64,000 nt of DNA from Roseiarcus sp963798015 (GCA_963798015.1 CAWCSA010000026.1:62001-126000); one strand, 5' to 3'; counted from the first letter of the stretch, positions 1 through 8,719 are shown. A program made the numbers and translations. Notes: generated by a model not told the origin, from the sequence alone.

Positions 1-930
1 TTCAACCCGCCACAGAGGGGTTACCGCGAACTGCGCGAGGAACTGCAGCGCCTCGACGCTCCAGGCGTCGCCGAACGACGGTTCCGTGTTCTCAACGCCG
101 ACCTTGACCCCGATCCGCTGCTTGATCTTCAGGAAGAGGGGCTTTCGCAGCGAACGAAACGGGCCCTCAACGCTCACATCCATACCGCCTCGGTCAGCGC
201 CACATCCTCGGGCGCCAATGCGCGCCAGCGTGCGGCGATCCTCGCCAATATGGAGATGTGGCGCTGGGAGCCGCGCGACATGGGCGAGCGGCGGATCGAG
301 GTCAATCTCGCCGACTTTTCCGTCACGATGCTGGAAGGCGATCGGGTCGTCCATCAGGCGCGCGTCGTGATCGGCAAACCGGACACGCCAACGCCGATCT
401 TCTCCGACGTCATGCGCTACGTGCTGATCAATCCGTCGTGGCAGGTGCCTGATTCGATCATCAAGAAGGAAATGCTGTCGAAGCTCGGCGCTCTGAGCCG
501 GCGCGGCTACGAGGTGAAGACCGTCGGCAGCCGGCTCACGGTCCGCCAATTGCCCGGCGACGACAACGCGCTCGGCCGGTTCGCGTTCATGTTTCCGAAC
601 GACCACGCGATTTATCTGCATGACACGCCCTCGAAGGATCTGTTTGACGAGGAAACCCGCGCCTTCAGCCATGGCTGCATTCGCGTCGAAGACCCGCAAA
701 GCCTTGCCGTGCTGGTTCTTGGCGGCGAATCAACCGGCTGGACGGGTGAGCGAATCGAGGCCGCGATCGGCGGAAAAGAGCGAACAGTGTTTCTGCCTCG
801 CCCGCTGCCCATTCACATTGAGTACTTCACTGATTTCGTTGATGAATTCGGCGAAATGAAGGAGCGGCCGGATGTTTACGGGCTGATTCGCAAGGTCGAG
901 GTCATACTCGCGCGGGCAAGTCAAGATTGA
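1..930 (+). CDS. L,D-transpeptidase (YkuD domain), 5' end missing
   Basis: The frame is open from base 1 and ends at 928-930, so the N-terminus lies outside the window. The visible 309 residues start with a Y-x-x-L-x-x-x-L segment typical of the long YcbB-like L,D-transpeptidases. The YkuD catalytic domain follows (from about base 295), with the active-site motif SHGCIRVEDP at about 673-702 (catalytic Cys) and an upstream His in YLHDTP. Family role: forming 3-3 meso-diaminopimelate cross-links in peptidoglycan, or attaching proteins to it, in the periplasm. The next gene is also a predicted cell-wall protein. The family is clear; the exact substrate is not. Confidence 0.9.
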   Translation, partial: FNPPQRGYRELREELQRLDAPGVAERRFRVLNADLDPDPLLDLQEEGLSQRTKRALNAHIHTASVSATSSGANARQRAAILANMEMWRWEPRDMGERRIEVNLADFSVTMLEGDRVVHQARVVIGKPDTPTPIFSDVMRYVLINPSWQVPDSIIKKEMLSKLGALSRRGYEVKTVGSRLTVRQLPGDDNALGRFAFMFPNDHAIYLHDTPSKDLFDEETRAFSHGCIRVEDPQSLAVLVLGGESTGWTGERIEAAIGGKERTVFLPRPLPIHIEYFTDFVDEFGEMKERPDVYGLIRKVEVILARASQD

Positions 931-981
931 TCGGGAAACGATAACGAGCTATACGCGAAATAGATCGCTTTTTGCCCTAAC

Positions 982-999
982 TGTGACACGAGCGTCACA
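982..999. promoter_or_regulatory. Perfect inverted repeat TGTGAC-N6-GTCACA
   Basis: TGTGAC (982-987) and GTCACA (994-999) form a perfect dyad in the 194-bp gap before the DUF882 gene. It resembles a CRP/FNR-family site, but the TGTGA/TCACA half-sites are 8 bp apart instead of the usual 6. It is a plausible operator of unknown binder, or a small hairpin. Confidence 0.35.
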
Positions 1000-1145
1000 A
1001 TGCGAACAAGCAGCGCCGGGACGGGCGCTCAGGAGGTCGCGGTAGGTCGGCGGGAGAGGCCGGCAAAAGCGTTAAGAGTGAGACATCGTTAGGCACTTCT
1101 GCCGGCATCGCCGCCGGTCGTGACGTGTTGGGGAAGGATGGATTA

Positions 1146-2828
1146 TTGGCGGGTTTAAACCTGAGCAAGTGCGTCGGCCGCGGCGGAGCGGCAGCGCAAC
1201 TGGCGGTGGCGGCGGCGTTCACGGCGGCTTGGCTCCTTCCGAACTCGACAGAGTCGGCGGTCGCCAACGGCGACACGCGGACCATCACCCTCTCGGACCA
1301 GCACACCAACGAAACCGGCTCGTTCACCTACATGGTCAACGGCGTCTACGACCAGGCGACGCTCGACAAGCTGAACTGGTTCTGCCGGGATTGGCGGCTC
1401 AACGAGCCGACCAAGATGGACCCGCACCTCTTCGACATCATCTGGGAGGTTTACCGCGAGTCCGGGTCGACACAACCTCTAGACGTCCTCTCCGGCTACC
1501 GGTCGCCGCACACCAATGCGATGCTGCGCAGGCGTTCGCGACTGGTGGCCGAGCATTCGCAGCATATGCAGGGCAAGGCGATCGACGCCCATTTCGTCGA
1601 CGTCGGCACCGGGCGCATTCGCGACATCGCCATGCGCATGCAGGCGGGCGGCGTCGGCTTCTATCCGACCGGCATGACCCCCTGGGTGCATATCGACAGC
1701 GGCTCGGTCCGGTATTGGCCGAAAATGAGCCGCGATGCGCTGACCCGGCTATTCCCGGACGGGAAGACCGTGTTTATCCCGGCCGACGGCCAGCCGATGC
1801 CCGGCTATGACCAGGCGCGGGCCGAGATCGAAGCGCGCGGCGGCGACGTGCAGGTCGCGAGGGGCGGCGGAATCGGCGGAATTTTCTCCTGGCTGTTTGG
1901 CGGCGGCGGCGCCGACGACGCCGAGGAGTCCGGCGGCCAAGAAGCGACGACCACGATGGCTTCGACCGGCAACGCGCGCGGCGGTCGCAGCAGCGGCCCG
2001 CAGGCGCAAGAGCCGGCAGTTGAGGTCGCCGAAGTCGGGCCGGAGGCGGTCGCCAAGGCGAAGCGCAACTTGCCCACAGGCGCTGCTTACGCCAGCGCCC
2101 CCGAACCTGCTCCGGTCGCCAAGCCGCAGGCGCCCGATTCCGGGCCGGAGGCGGTGGCGAAGGCCAAGCACAATCTGCCGACCGGCGCGACTTATGCTAG
2201 CGCCCCCGAGTCAACGCCCACGCCGCCAGTCAAGGCGCAGGCGGTTGCTGAGTTGGAGCAGCCCAACGTAGCCAGCGATGCTTCGCCTGACGTCCCCGCC
2301 GGGCCGAAGCTCATCGCGCCGTTGCCGCCGCGGAAGCCGACCGATCTTGCGGCTCTCGCATTCGCCAGCGCGCCCATGCCGCCAACGCGTCCAGCGGATC
2401 TCATCCTCGCTTCGAAGACCGATCAAGGCGGCGCTGCTTTTATCCCTCTGTCGAACAAGGGATTCGGCCCGGCCGCGCGGCGCGGATCACTGCCGCAGGT
2501 TATTACGTCCGGTGTCGATACCGCGCCGACCGGCGCGCTGGCGCTGGCTGAGGTTTCCTTATCGTCGAAATATGATGACGACGCGCTTCTCGCGCGGGCT
2601 GCCGAACTCACCGCGCCCTTGCCGCCCATGCCGATTGCTGGTGTCGGGTCGGCCGTGCCCGACAAGACGACGGCCGACGCCTCAGCGGTCCAGCCGGAGC
2701 AGCATGGATGGGTCTCTCGCACGGCGGCGAGCGCGGCCGAAGACATCGCCGAATTGTTCGGCGGCGTCTTCGGGACCTCCGCGCCGGCTCATGCAAGCCC
2801 CGACGACCTTCGGGCTTGGCAGCAATAA
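1146..2828 (+). CDS. DUF882 (YcbK-like, peptidase M15 fold) exported protein with repeat-rich tail
   Basis: A TTG at 1146 has a well-placed GGGAAGGA (1131-1138) and gives about 560 residues; a GTG at 1125 is an alternative. A hydrophobic stretch near the N-terminus (AVAAAFTAAWLLP) should export or anchor it. The DUF882 domain follows, with SGYRSPHTN, SQHMQGKAIDAHF and WVHIDSG, which carry the His/Asp residues expected of the zinc site in M15-like murein peptidases. The second half is low-complexity Ala/Pro. It contains two near-identical blocks of about 24 residues (GPEAVAKAKxNLPTGAxYASAPE, around 2038 and 2143), probably an extended periplasmic linker. Inferred role: peptidoglycan modification, like its upstream neighbour. 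Confidence 0.85.
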   Translation: MAGLNLSKCVGRGGAAAQLAVAAAFTAAWLLPNSTESAVANGDTRTITLSDQHTNETGSFTYMVNGVYDQATLDKLNWFCRDWRLNEPTKMDPHLFDIIWEVYRESGSTQPLDVLSGYRSPHTNAMLRRRSRLVAEHSQHMQGKAIDAHFVDVGTGRIRDIAMRMQAGGVGFYPTGMTPWVHIDSGSVRYWPKMSRDALTRLFPDGKTVFIPADGQPMPGYDQARAEIEARGGDVQVARGGGIGGIFSWLFGGGGADDAEESGGQEATTTMASTGNARGGRSSGPQAQEPAVEVAEVGPEAVAKAKRNLPTGAAYASAPEPAPVAKPQAPDSGPEAVAKAKHNLPTGATYASAPESTPTPPVKAQAVAELEQPNVASDASPDVPAGPKLIAPLPPRKPTDLAALAFASAPMPPTRPADLILASKTDQGGAAFIPLSNKGFGPAARRGSLPQVITSGVDTAPTGALALAEVSLSSKYDDDALLARAAELTAPLPPMPIAGVGSAVPDKTTADASAVQPEQHGWVSRTAASAAEDIAELFGGVFGTSAPAHASPDDLRAWQQ

Positions 2829-2893
2829 GCTGAGCCGCGCTCAGTCGGCGTAGACGACCTCAGGCGCTGTAGGCGCGGTGGCTGACCGCGCCG

Positions 2894-2914
2894 GCCGCGA
2901 CCAGCGGTCGCGGC
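2894..2914. terminator. Perfect 9-bp hairpin between convergent genes
   Basis: GCCGCGACC (2894-2902), loop AGC, GGTCGCGGC (2906-2914). It lies in the 154-bp gap between the convergent DUF882 gene and the ABC substrate-binding gene, the expected place for a bidirectional terminator. There is no clear T-run, so it may only be a transcript-end structure. Confidence 0.4.
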
Positions 2915-2982
2915 TACAACCGGTTAACTCCCTTTGGCCGCGCGGTCGATTTCGTCCGCGCGGTCCGTTCCAGGGTCCCGCC

Positions 2983-4092
2983 CTACTTGGCGCTCCAGAT
3001 CTTCTTGTATTGGTCGCGGTAGCCGTTATCTGGGTCGAACACGTTCTTTGGGCCGCCGTCAAAGCCGATATTCGCCGCGGTCACGAGATGGACGCCCGGC
3101 ACGAAGCCGGACCATTTCTCATGCGCGAAGGCGCGGTTGAGCTCATCGGCAAGCTGCCAGCCCTGCATGTTGAGCGGCTCCGGCACGGTCGCAGCCTGGT
3201 AGTCCTTGTTGCGGATGCGCTGATAGGCTGATTCCGAGCCGTCGCCGGCCGAAATGTTCTGCGGGTCTCCGTCCCCCTTCAATCCGGCGACCTGGAGCGA
3301 GGGTCCCATCGAATCGAAGTAGAGATCGTTGATCGCCAGCGAATGGGTCCATTTGGGCCCGAACTTTTGCAGAAGCGTCGTCGTCAGTTGCGGCACGCGG
3401 TTCGCCGTGTCAGCGAGCGGCGTGTCCTCAAAGGCCAGCACCTTGCAGCCCTCGCACTTCTTGATCCACGATTCCATCGCGCGACCCTTGGCGATGGCGA
3501 TGGCGTAAGCCGAATCGGCGAAGACCACGACGCCCGCCTTGCCGTCCGAATCCGCGATCGCCTTCATCGCCGCGACCTTCGCCACCTCCATCGCGTCAGT
3601 CGTGACATTGGCGAACACCGGCGCGCCATCCATCGGGCCAGCCTTCGGACCGGCGTGCCAGCCGACGATCGTGATTCCCTGCTTCGCAGCCTCGTCGAGG
3701 CCCGCCTTCTGTTGGACGGCGTCGCTGCCGCCGACCACGATGGCGTCCGGCTTGAGCGCGATCGCCTGGCTCAAGCCCGAAGCCTGCCCCGAGACCGTGC
3801 CCTGGCCGTCGATCTCGCGATAGGTCCAGCCCAGGACATCGGACGCCTCCTTGAGGCCATGTGCGACGCCCAGAATGCCCCCGTTGCGCATGTCGCCGGC
3901 GACGTAGACGACGGTCTTCTTCGCGACCGCCTTCGGACCGCTCGTGGGTCCGTCCCATTTGTCCGCACGTGCGGTTGCTTTCTCGACGACCGCCTTCGCC
4001 TCGTCGACGAGCGCGTCTGCCCTCGCCGAGCCAACGACGGCGGCCATGGCCAACGCGCCGACCGCCCCCATCAAAATCAATCTGCCATTCAT
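2983..4092 (-). CDS. Sugar ABC transporter, periplasmic substrate-binding protein (CUT2 type)
   Basis: 369 residues from the ATG at 4092, chosen because AGGGAGGA lies just upstream and the product then begins with a clean signal peptide (LILMGAVGALAMAAVVGSARA). The mature part has the periplasmic-binding-protein-4 pattern (DAIVVGGSDAVQQ, GITIVGWHAG), as in RbsB-like proteins. It is the last gene of a three-gene operon in which ATPase, permease and this protein follow each other on the minus strand. The gene before it is the permease, 28 bp away. Inferred role: capturing a monosaccharide or related polyol for import. The ligand cannot be read from the sequence. Confidence 0.88.
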   Translation of the reverse strand: MNGRLILMGAVGALAMAAVVGSARADALVDEAKAVVEKATARADKWDGPTSGPKAVAKKTVVYVAGDMRNGGILGVAHGLKEASDVLGWTYREIDGQGTVSGQASGLSQAIALKPDAIVVGGSDAVQQKAGLDEAAKQGITIVGWHAGPKAGPMDGAPVFANVTTDAMEVAKVAAMKAIADSDGKAGVVVFADSAYAIAIAKGRAMESWIKKCEGCKVLAFEDTPLADTANRVPQLTTTLLQKFGPKWTHSLAINDLYFDSMGPSLQVAGLKGDGDPQNISAGDGSESAYQRIRNKDYQAATVPEPLNMQGWQLADELNRAFAHEKWSGFVPGVHLVTAANIGFDGGPKNVFDPDNGYRDQYKKIWSAK

Positions 4093-4120
4093 GGATTGTC
4101 CTCCCTTTGCGGCGCCCGCC

Positions 4121-5173
4121 CTATGCGGCCGCTTTCTTGTTGATCTGAGCCTCGGCCGCGCTGCGGCGCCGCTGGGCGTAGCCGGCAATGCCGATCGAGA
4201 TGAGAAGCGTCACGCTGTTGAACATCGGCTCGACCCAGAACGAGCCGCCGAACTGCTGAATGCCCGCGATGCCGACCGCGAGGATCGCCACGCCGACCAT
4301 CGTGCCCCAGACGTTGACGCGGCCGGGCTTGATCGTCGTCGAGCCCAGAAACGCGCCGACGAGCGCTGGCAAAAGATATTCCAGGCCGACGCTCGCCTGG
4401 CCGATCCTCAGCTTCGAGGCCAGCAGGACGCCGGCGGCCGCCGTCAGCAATCCCGAGGCGACGAACGCCGCGATCGTGTAGCGGCGGACGGGAATGCCAT
4501 TCAGCGCGGCAGCTCTTGGATTGGCGCCGATGGCGTACAAATACCGCCCGACCGGCAGATATTCGAGGACGAACCACAGGACGAATGCGAAGCCCAGAAC
4601 GTAGAAGCCGGTGATCGGCAGGCCGAACAGCATCGTTCCATTCAAAGCAAGGAATCCTTTTGGCAGTGCGCCGAGCACCTGGCGCCCGCCCGTGTACCAG
4701 AGCGCGATCGCGTAGAGCGCGGTGCCGGTGCCGAGCGTCGCGATGAAGGAATCGATGAAGGCGACCTCGACCAGAATTCCGTTGATCAATCCGACCAGGG
4801 CGCCGAGCGCGAGGACGACGCCGACTGCAAGCGGCCAGGGCAGGCCGTATGCCGTCTGCAGGCTGATCGCTAAAATGTGCCACAGCACGATGCCGTATCC
4901 GACCGTGAGGTCGATCTTGCCCGACACCATCGGGATCATCGCAGCGAGCGACAAAAGCGCGATGATGGACTTGTCGGCGATGATCGAGCGCAGGTTGAGA
5001 ATTGTTGGGAACGTGTCCGGCAGAATGATGGAAAAGAGCGCGATCAGAAACAGCGCGAGGATCGGCAGGCCGTAGACGGGGAGGAGCCGCACGAGCCGCG
5101 CGCCCCGGGAGGCATGCTTCAATTCGGCGGCGGTTGGCTCGAGAGCGTCGGAGCGGATCGAATTCGTCGCCAT
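4121..5173 (-). CDS. Sugar ABC transporter permease (RbsC-like, CUT2)
   Basis: 350 residues with a cytosolic N-terminus and about 8-10 hydrophobic segments, starting with LLPVYGLPILALFLIALFS. The glycine-rich pattern and GNNP-like loop (IGANPRAAALNGI) are typical of the BPD_transp_2 permeases that work with RbsA/RbsB-type partners. The gene begins 15 bp after the ATPase stop and ends 28 bp before the binding-protein start, so it is co-transcribed. It should form the inner-membrane channel as a homodimer. No defect is visible. Confidence 0.9.
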   Translation of the reverse strand: MATNSIRSDALEPTAAELKHASRGARLVRLLPVYGLPILALFLIALFSIILPDTFPTILNLRSIIADKSIIALLSLAAMIPMVSGKIDLTVGYGIVLWHILAISLQTAYGLPWPLAVGVVLALGALVGLINGILVEVAFIDSFIATLGTGTALYAIALWYTGGRQVLGALPKGFLALNGTMLFGLPITGFYVLGFAFVLWFVLEYLPVGRYLYAIGANPRAAALNGIPVRRYTIAAFVASGLLTAAAGVLLASKLRIGQASVGLEYLLPALVGAFLGSTTIKPGRVNVWGTMVGVAILAVGIAGIQQFGGSFWVEPMFNSVTLLISIGIAGYAQRRRSAAEAQINKKAAA

Positions 5174-5188
5174 TCGGTCCCCTTGCTC

Positions 5189-6691
5189 TTACGCGGCTTC
5201 GGATGCGGAGGCGGCGGCGATCACCGACTCGGTTGTGAGTTCTGAACCGCTAAGTTCGGCGATGATGCGGCCGCGGTTGAAGACGAGCGCCCGATGGCAG
5301 ATGTGACCGACTTCCTCGAAGTCGGTCGACACCACCGCGACCGCGAGTTTCGCCTCGAGCGCGCGTTCGATGAGCCGGTAGATTTCCGCTTTCGCGCCAA
5401 CATCAACTCCAGCCGTTGGGTCTTCGGCGACGAGCAGCCGGCGCCCCGTCGCCAGCCAGCGGCCGACGACGACTTTCTGTTGATTGCCGCCCGAGAGACC
5501 CTCGATCGGCAGTTCCGGCGCATTCGGGCGAAGGCCGACCGAGGCGCCAAGCGCCATCGCCTTGCGAGCCTCGGCGCCCCGGCCCAGAAACGACAGGAGC
5601 CCGCGCCCCGAGGCGCTGGGATTGAGGTAGGCGTTCTCCTGCACGGCGAGCGCGGAGGCGATGGATTCTTCCGCTCGATCGCGTGCGAGGAGACCGACGC
5701 CCGCGCGCACAGCGGCGCGTGGCGAGGACAAGTCTGGCGCCTCGCCGTCGATCAGAATGGAGCCGTCATGGGGCATGGCGCCGAAGAGGGCGCGGCCGAT
5801 TTCTTCCTGGCCCGCGCCCCTCAAGCCGACAAGGCCGAGCAGCTCGCCCTCGCGAATGTCGAAGTCGACCGGGCCCGCTCCCGGCGTCTTGAGGCCGCGC
5901 ACGACGACACGGGGCCGCCCTGCCGCGCCGTCGCTTTTGTGGAAGAGCTCGAACGTCGAGCGGCCGACGATGAGGCCAATGAGCTCGTCGGGATTGGTCT
6001 CGCGCACGGGCTTCTCGCCGACGAGGCGCCCGTCGCGCATCACCACGACCCGGTCGGCGATGCGAAAGATCTCATCGAGGCGATGCGAGACATAGATCAT
6101 GCCGACGCCCCGGCTCCGTAAACCCCGCACCGCCTCGAACAAACGCTCCACTTCGTCGGCCGGCAGGCTGGCCGTCGGCTCGTCGAGCACGAGGAAATCG
6201 CAATTGACGACCAGGGCGCGGGCGATCGCGACCAGCGACTTCTCAGTGCGGCTCAGGCTTCGCACGCGTCGGCTCGGATCGATCCGGCCGCCGATCAACG
6301 CGAGCGCCTCCTCGGCTCGGCGCTCGGCGCTCGACCAATCGATCGGCGCAAAGGCAGCGTTCCAGCCGCGACGTGGGAACCCCTGCGCGAGCGCCATGTT
6401 TTCGGCGACCGTCATCCATTCGATGAGGCCCAGATCCTGGTGAACGAAGGCGACGCTCTGCCGCGGGTCGGCGCGGTGACGATAGGGCGCGCCGTCGATC
6501 GACACCCCGCCGCTGTCAGCGGCGACAATGCCGCCGAGAACCTTGATCAGGGTGGATTTGCCAGCGCCGTTTTCGCCGAGCAGCGCGACGACCTCGCCGC
6601 GATTGACGTCGAAGCTCACGCCCTTGAGCGCTTGCGTGCCCCCGAACGACTTGGCGACATTCTCGAAACGCAGGATGCCGGCTTGCGCCAA
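5189..6691 (-). CDS. Sugar ABC transporter ATP-binding protein (RbsA/MglA-like, two ABC domains)
   Basis: A TTG start at 6691 is chosen because GAGGGAGGA lies 6-8 nt upstream; it gives 500 residues, the normal size for the family. A TTG 54 nt further upstream lacks this site. The first ABC domain has Walker A GENGAGKST and Walker B LVLDEPTA. The second has the usual degenerate Walker A (GLRGAGQEE) but a good signature SGGNQQK, the asymmetry normal for RbsA/XylG. It energises import with the permease 15 bp downstream and is the first gene of the operon. Confidence 0.92.
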   Translation of the reverse strand: MAQAGILRFENVAKSFGGTQALKGVSFDVNRGEVVALLGENGAGKSTLIKVLGGIVAADSGGVSIDGAPYRHRADPRQSVAFVHQDLGLIEWMTVAENMALAQGFPRRGWNAAFAPIDWSSAERRAEEALALIGGRIDPSRRVRSLSRTEKSLVAIARALVVNCDFLVLDEPTASLPADEVERLFEAVRGLRSRGVGMIYVSHRLDEIFRIADRVVVMRDGRLVGEKPVRETNPDELIGLIVGRSTFELFHKSDGAAGRPRVVVRGLKTPGAGPVDFDIREGELLGLVGLRGAGQEEIGRALFGAMPHDGSILIDGEAPDLSSPRAAVRAGVGLLARDRAEESIASALAVQENAYLNPSASGRGLLSFLGRGAEARKAMALGASVGLRPNAPELPIEGLSGGNQQKVVVGRWLATGRRLLVAEDPTAGVDVGAKAEIYRLIERALEAKLAVAVVSTDFEEVGHICHRALVFNRGRIIAELSGSELTTESVIAAASASEAA

Positions 6692-7080
6692 GTCGGGTTC
6701 CTCCCTCGTGCGCGAACCGTAGTTCGCCGCTGTTCTGCTGGTCAAGCAGATCGATCTGCGGATAGCGGCGCCGTCACGCGGGCGTCAAGCGCGGCAAAGA
6801 ATTGTGCGAACTCAACCTCACTCCGACGCCGTGCGCGGGGCCATTGAGCTCGATCTGCGAACGCCCAACGGCGCCGCAATTCGCAGTTGATGGCTGCTCA
6901 AAACGGGGTGGCGGCGCACCAAATCCGCGACATTTGAGGCAATAATGCGATTGTATTAAACCCCGCCGAGCTGCAAACTCCGTCTCATTGGCCCGCGCCA
7001 GTGGCGCTCCCGCCAAGTTGATTTGAGACAAATGGCCGTCAGTAGCGATATGACGATTTTGCGACAGCACGGGGCCTCCA
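6692..7080. other. Intergenic region without a supported gene
   Basis: 389 bp between the start of the ABC operon (minus strand) and the small plus-strand gene. It should hold the divergent promoters, but I see no convincing box. A 98-codon minus-strand frame here shows no recognisable domain. Confidence 0.5.
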
Positions 7081-7284
7081 GTGAACGTGAGTTTGAATCA
7101 AGCCATCGAGATCCATGCGAAGGCGCTCAAGTATCAATTCGGCAAGCGGGCCGTGCTGGCGGCGGAGGAGAAGGCGAATCATTTTGCGGCGCAGGGCGAT
7201 GACGAAGGCCGCGTTGTCTGGCTGAGGGTCGCGGCCGTCGCCGGGACGCTTCCAGAGGTAAGGAGCCTGCATACTGTCAGGTGA
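7081..7284 (+). CDS. Small conserved hypothetical protein (67 aa)
   Basis: GTG start at 7081; product of 67 residues beginning MNVSLNQAIEIHAKALKYQ. The pattern (Q-A-I-E-I-x-A-x-A-L-K, then GDDEGRVVWLRVA) resembles short proteins of unknown function that I recall as common in Rhizobiales, about 60-70 residues long. It has no signal peptide, membrane segment or cysteine pair, and is probably a small cytosolic helical protein. It stands alone, with the next gene convergent from the opposite strand 15 bp away. The function is unknown, and the recollection of homologues needs a database search. Confidence 0.6.
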   Translation: MNVSLNQAIEIHAKALKYQFGKRAVLAAEEKANHFAAQGDDEGRVVWLRVAAVAGTLPEVRSLHTVR

Positions 7285-7299
7285 AGGCGCGCACGCTAA

Positions 7300-7635
7300 T
7301 CATGTCTTGTGGCGCCGATAATAGGCAAAAATGTCCTTGAACACTTCGTCCGCGATGGCCTTTTGCGCCGCAGATGGTGGGGTTGAGGGCTCAAATTCGA
7401 TTTGTTGGGGATAGCCCGTTCTCTTTCTCACCACTAAATACGTGATATCAGGGCGGCCCGCCGCCCTCTCCTTCAGGCTGATCCTGTCTAGAATTGGGTT
7501 CCACGGTCCTTCGGTGGGAACCCCGACAAGTTCGCCGAATTTCACATAGTCGAGCTTCTTCCTGTGTTTCGCCATTTTGACCAGCGCGAGGCGGATTTCG
7601 TCCTCTTTGTCTTCGTAGGGAATTTTGGTGTCCAT
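7300..7635 (-). CDS. Hypothetical protein, 111 aa, with a strong Shine-Dalgarno
   Basis: The ATG at 7635 is preceded by GGAGGTGA eight bases upstream, the best ribosome site in this region. This makes 111 residues (MDTKIPYEDKEDEIR...) more likely than the longer frame from 7671. The product is charged and has no membrane segment. A central part (FGELVGVPTEGPWNPIL) looks helix-turn-helix-like but is too vague to call. Its base composition is visibly less GC-rich than the surrounding operons, which hints at recent acquisition together with the spacer beside it. I do not recognise the family. Confidence 0.6.
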   Translation of the reverse strand: MDTKIPYEDKEDEIRLALVKMAKHRKKLDYVKFGELVGVPTEGPWNPILDRISLKERAAGRPDITYLVVRKRTGYPQQIEFEPSTPPSAAQKAIADEVFKDIFAYYRRHKT

Positions 7636-7981
7636 GTGGAGCGTCACCTCCAATATGGTGGATTCAAGCAAATATCGTTCCGAGTCGCGCCAACCTTACG
7701 CCAATCAATCGCCTGACGCGCATCCGAGCGAAGAACGGCAAAGACATCTAGAGTGCTAAGTCAGCTTTATCTATCAACTCATTGAAAACAATCAATATTC
7801 ATCAAGCAGACCGCTAAAATCCTAACAAAATATTTGCAATTCGGAGAAGTTATGTTAGGATTTCGGCTGATCGAAACCTGAAAGGCGCCGACCACACGTG
7901 TGCGCTCGATCGGTAGACATAAATGAGCGAGCCGAACTGCTGGAGCCGACAACCGGGTACGCGAGTTGGACAAGGAAGGGA

Positions 7982-8087
7982 TTTTTTTATTTGTTTCCGC
8001 TGTAACCCTTTGAAAAGTCCCAATTCCACCAAAGGAATCCAAGGAAATGCAAGGACTTTTCCTTGTTTTTCCTTGGATTTCCTTGGA
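7982..8087 (+). repeat. Repeat element, copy 1: conserved core plus CCTTGG decamers
   Basis: A T-run TTTTTTTAT (7982-7990) is followed 11 nt later by a 25-nt block with TTGAAAAGTC in its middle (8002-8026). Next come 10-bp-period units, three with AAGGA (CCAAAGGAAT, CCAAGGAAAT, GCAAGGAC...; 8029-8056) and three inverted ones (TTTTCCTTGT, TTTTCCTTGG, ATTTCCTTGG; 8057-8086). The arms 8038-8048 and 8077-8087 are perfect inverses of 11 bp, with a 28-nt spacer. The 45-nt core 7982-8026 recurs, inverted, at 17104-17148. It lies in a 517-bp spacer (7636-8152) with no other supported content. Confidence 0.75.
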
Positions 8088-8152
8088 CGTAACTCGCGCT
8101 TTGGTTGCAGCAGGGACCTTCGCCATGGTCTGCTAAACTCGCGCAGGTCGGC

Positions 8153-8719
8153 CTATTCTTCCAGTTCGCTATCCCAGTAGAGATAATCCATCCAACTTTC
8201 GTGCAAATAGTTCGGCGGGAACAGGCGCCCGTTCTGGTGCAAGTCGTGCACGGTCGGCTGGTAAGGCTTGGTCGCCGGCCACATGCGCGCCTTCGCCGGC
8301 AGCATGTCGGCCTTCCTGAGGTTGCAGTCCGAGCACGCGGCGACCACGTTCTCCCAGGTCGTGATCCCGCCCTTCGAGCGCGGAACGACATGGTCGAAGG
8401 TGAGGTCGTCGCGCTGGCCGCAATATTGGCAGGTGAAGCGGTCGCGCAGGAACACGTTGAACCGGGTGAAGGCGGGAAACCGGGTCGGCTTCACGTAGCT
8501 CTTGAGGCACACCACCGAAGGCAGGCGCATCTCGAAGCTCGGGCTGCGCACCAGCGTGTCGTACTCGGAGATGATGTTGACCCGATCGAGGAACACCGCC
8601 TTGATCGCGTCCTGCCAACACCAGATCGACAGCGGATAGTAGCTGAGCGGACGGAAGTCCGCGTTCAAGACGAGGGCCGGACAATTCCCAGCCGATACTG
8701 AGCGAACATGAACCGTCAA
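8153..8719 (-). CDS. HNH endonuclease
   Basis: 188 residues from a TTG at 8719. The C-terminal half is an HNH domain: a zinc-type CQYCG, then LTFDHVVPRSKGG (the His of the beta-beta-alpha-metal motif), NVVAACSDCNLRK (the second Cys pair and the Asn/His region). The N-terminal 90 residues (PALVLNADFRPLSYYPLSI) match the conserved leader of the stand-alone HNH proteins found across alphaproteobacteria, often as single chromosomal genes. It cuts or nicks DNA by family; the biological substrate is unknown. It is adjacent to repeat element copy 1, but these stand-alone proteins are widespread, so the neighbourhood need not be functional. Confidence 0.88.
   Translation of the reverse strand: MTVHVRSVSAGNCPALVLNADFRPLSYYPLSIWCWQDAIKAVFLDRVNIISEYDTLVRSPSFEMRLPSVVCLKSYVKPTRFPAFTRFNVFLRDRFTCQYCGQRDDLTFDHVVPRSKGGITTWENVVAACSDCNLRKADMLPAKARMWPATKPYQPTVHDLHQNGRLFPPNYLHESWMDYLYWDSELEE

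Noticed and set aside
982..999. A standard CRP or FNR site
   Set aside because: Half-sites TGTGA/TCACA are 8 bp apart, not 6, so I list it only as an unassigned dyad.
8029..8086. CRISPR array
   Set aside because: Units are 10 bp with no spacers, and half of them are inverted; no cas gene is present.
7779..8126. Minus-strand frame of 115 codons across repeat element copy 1
   Set aside because: Its sequence is made of the decamer repeats and the core read as codons, has no ribosome site, and changes completely with the repeat type; it is taken as non-coding DNA.
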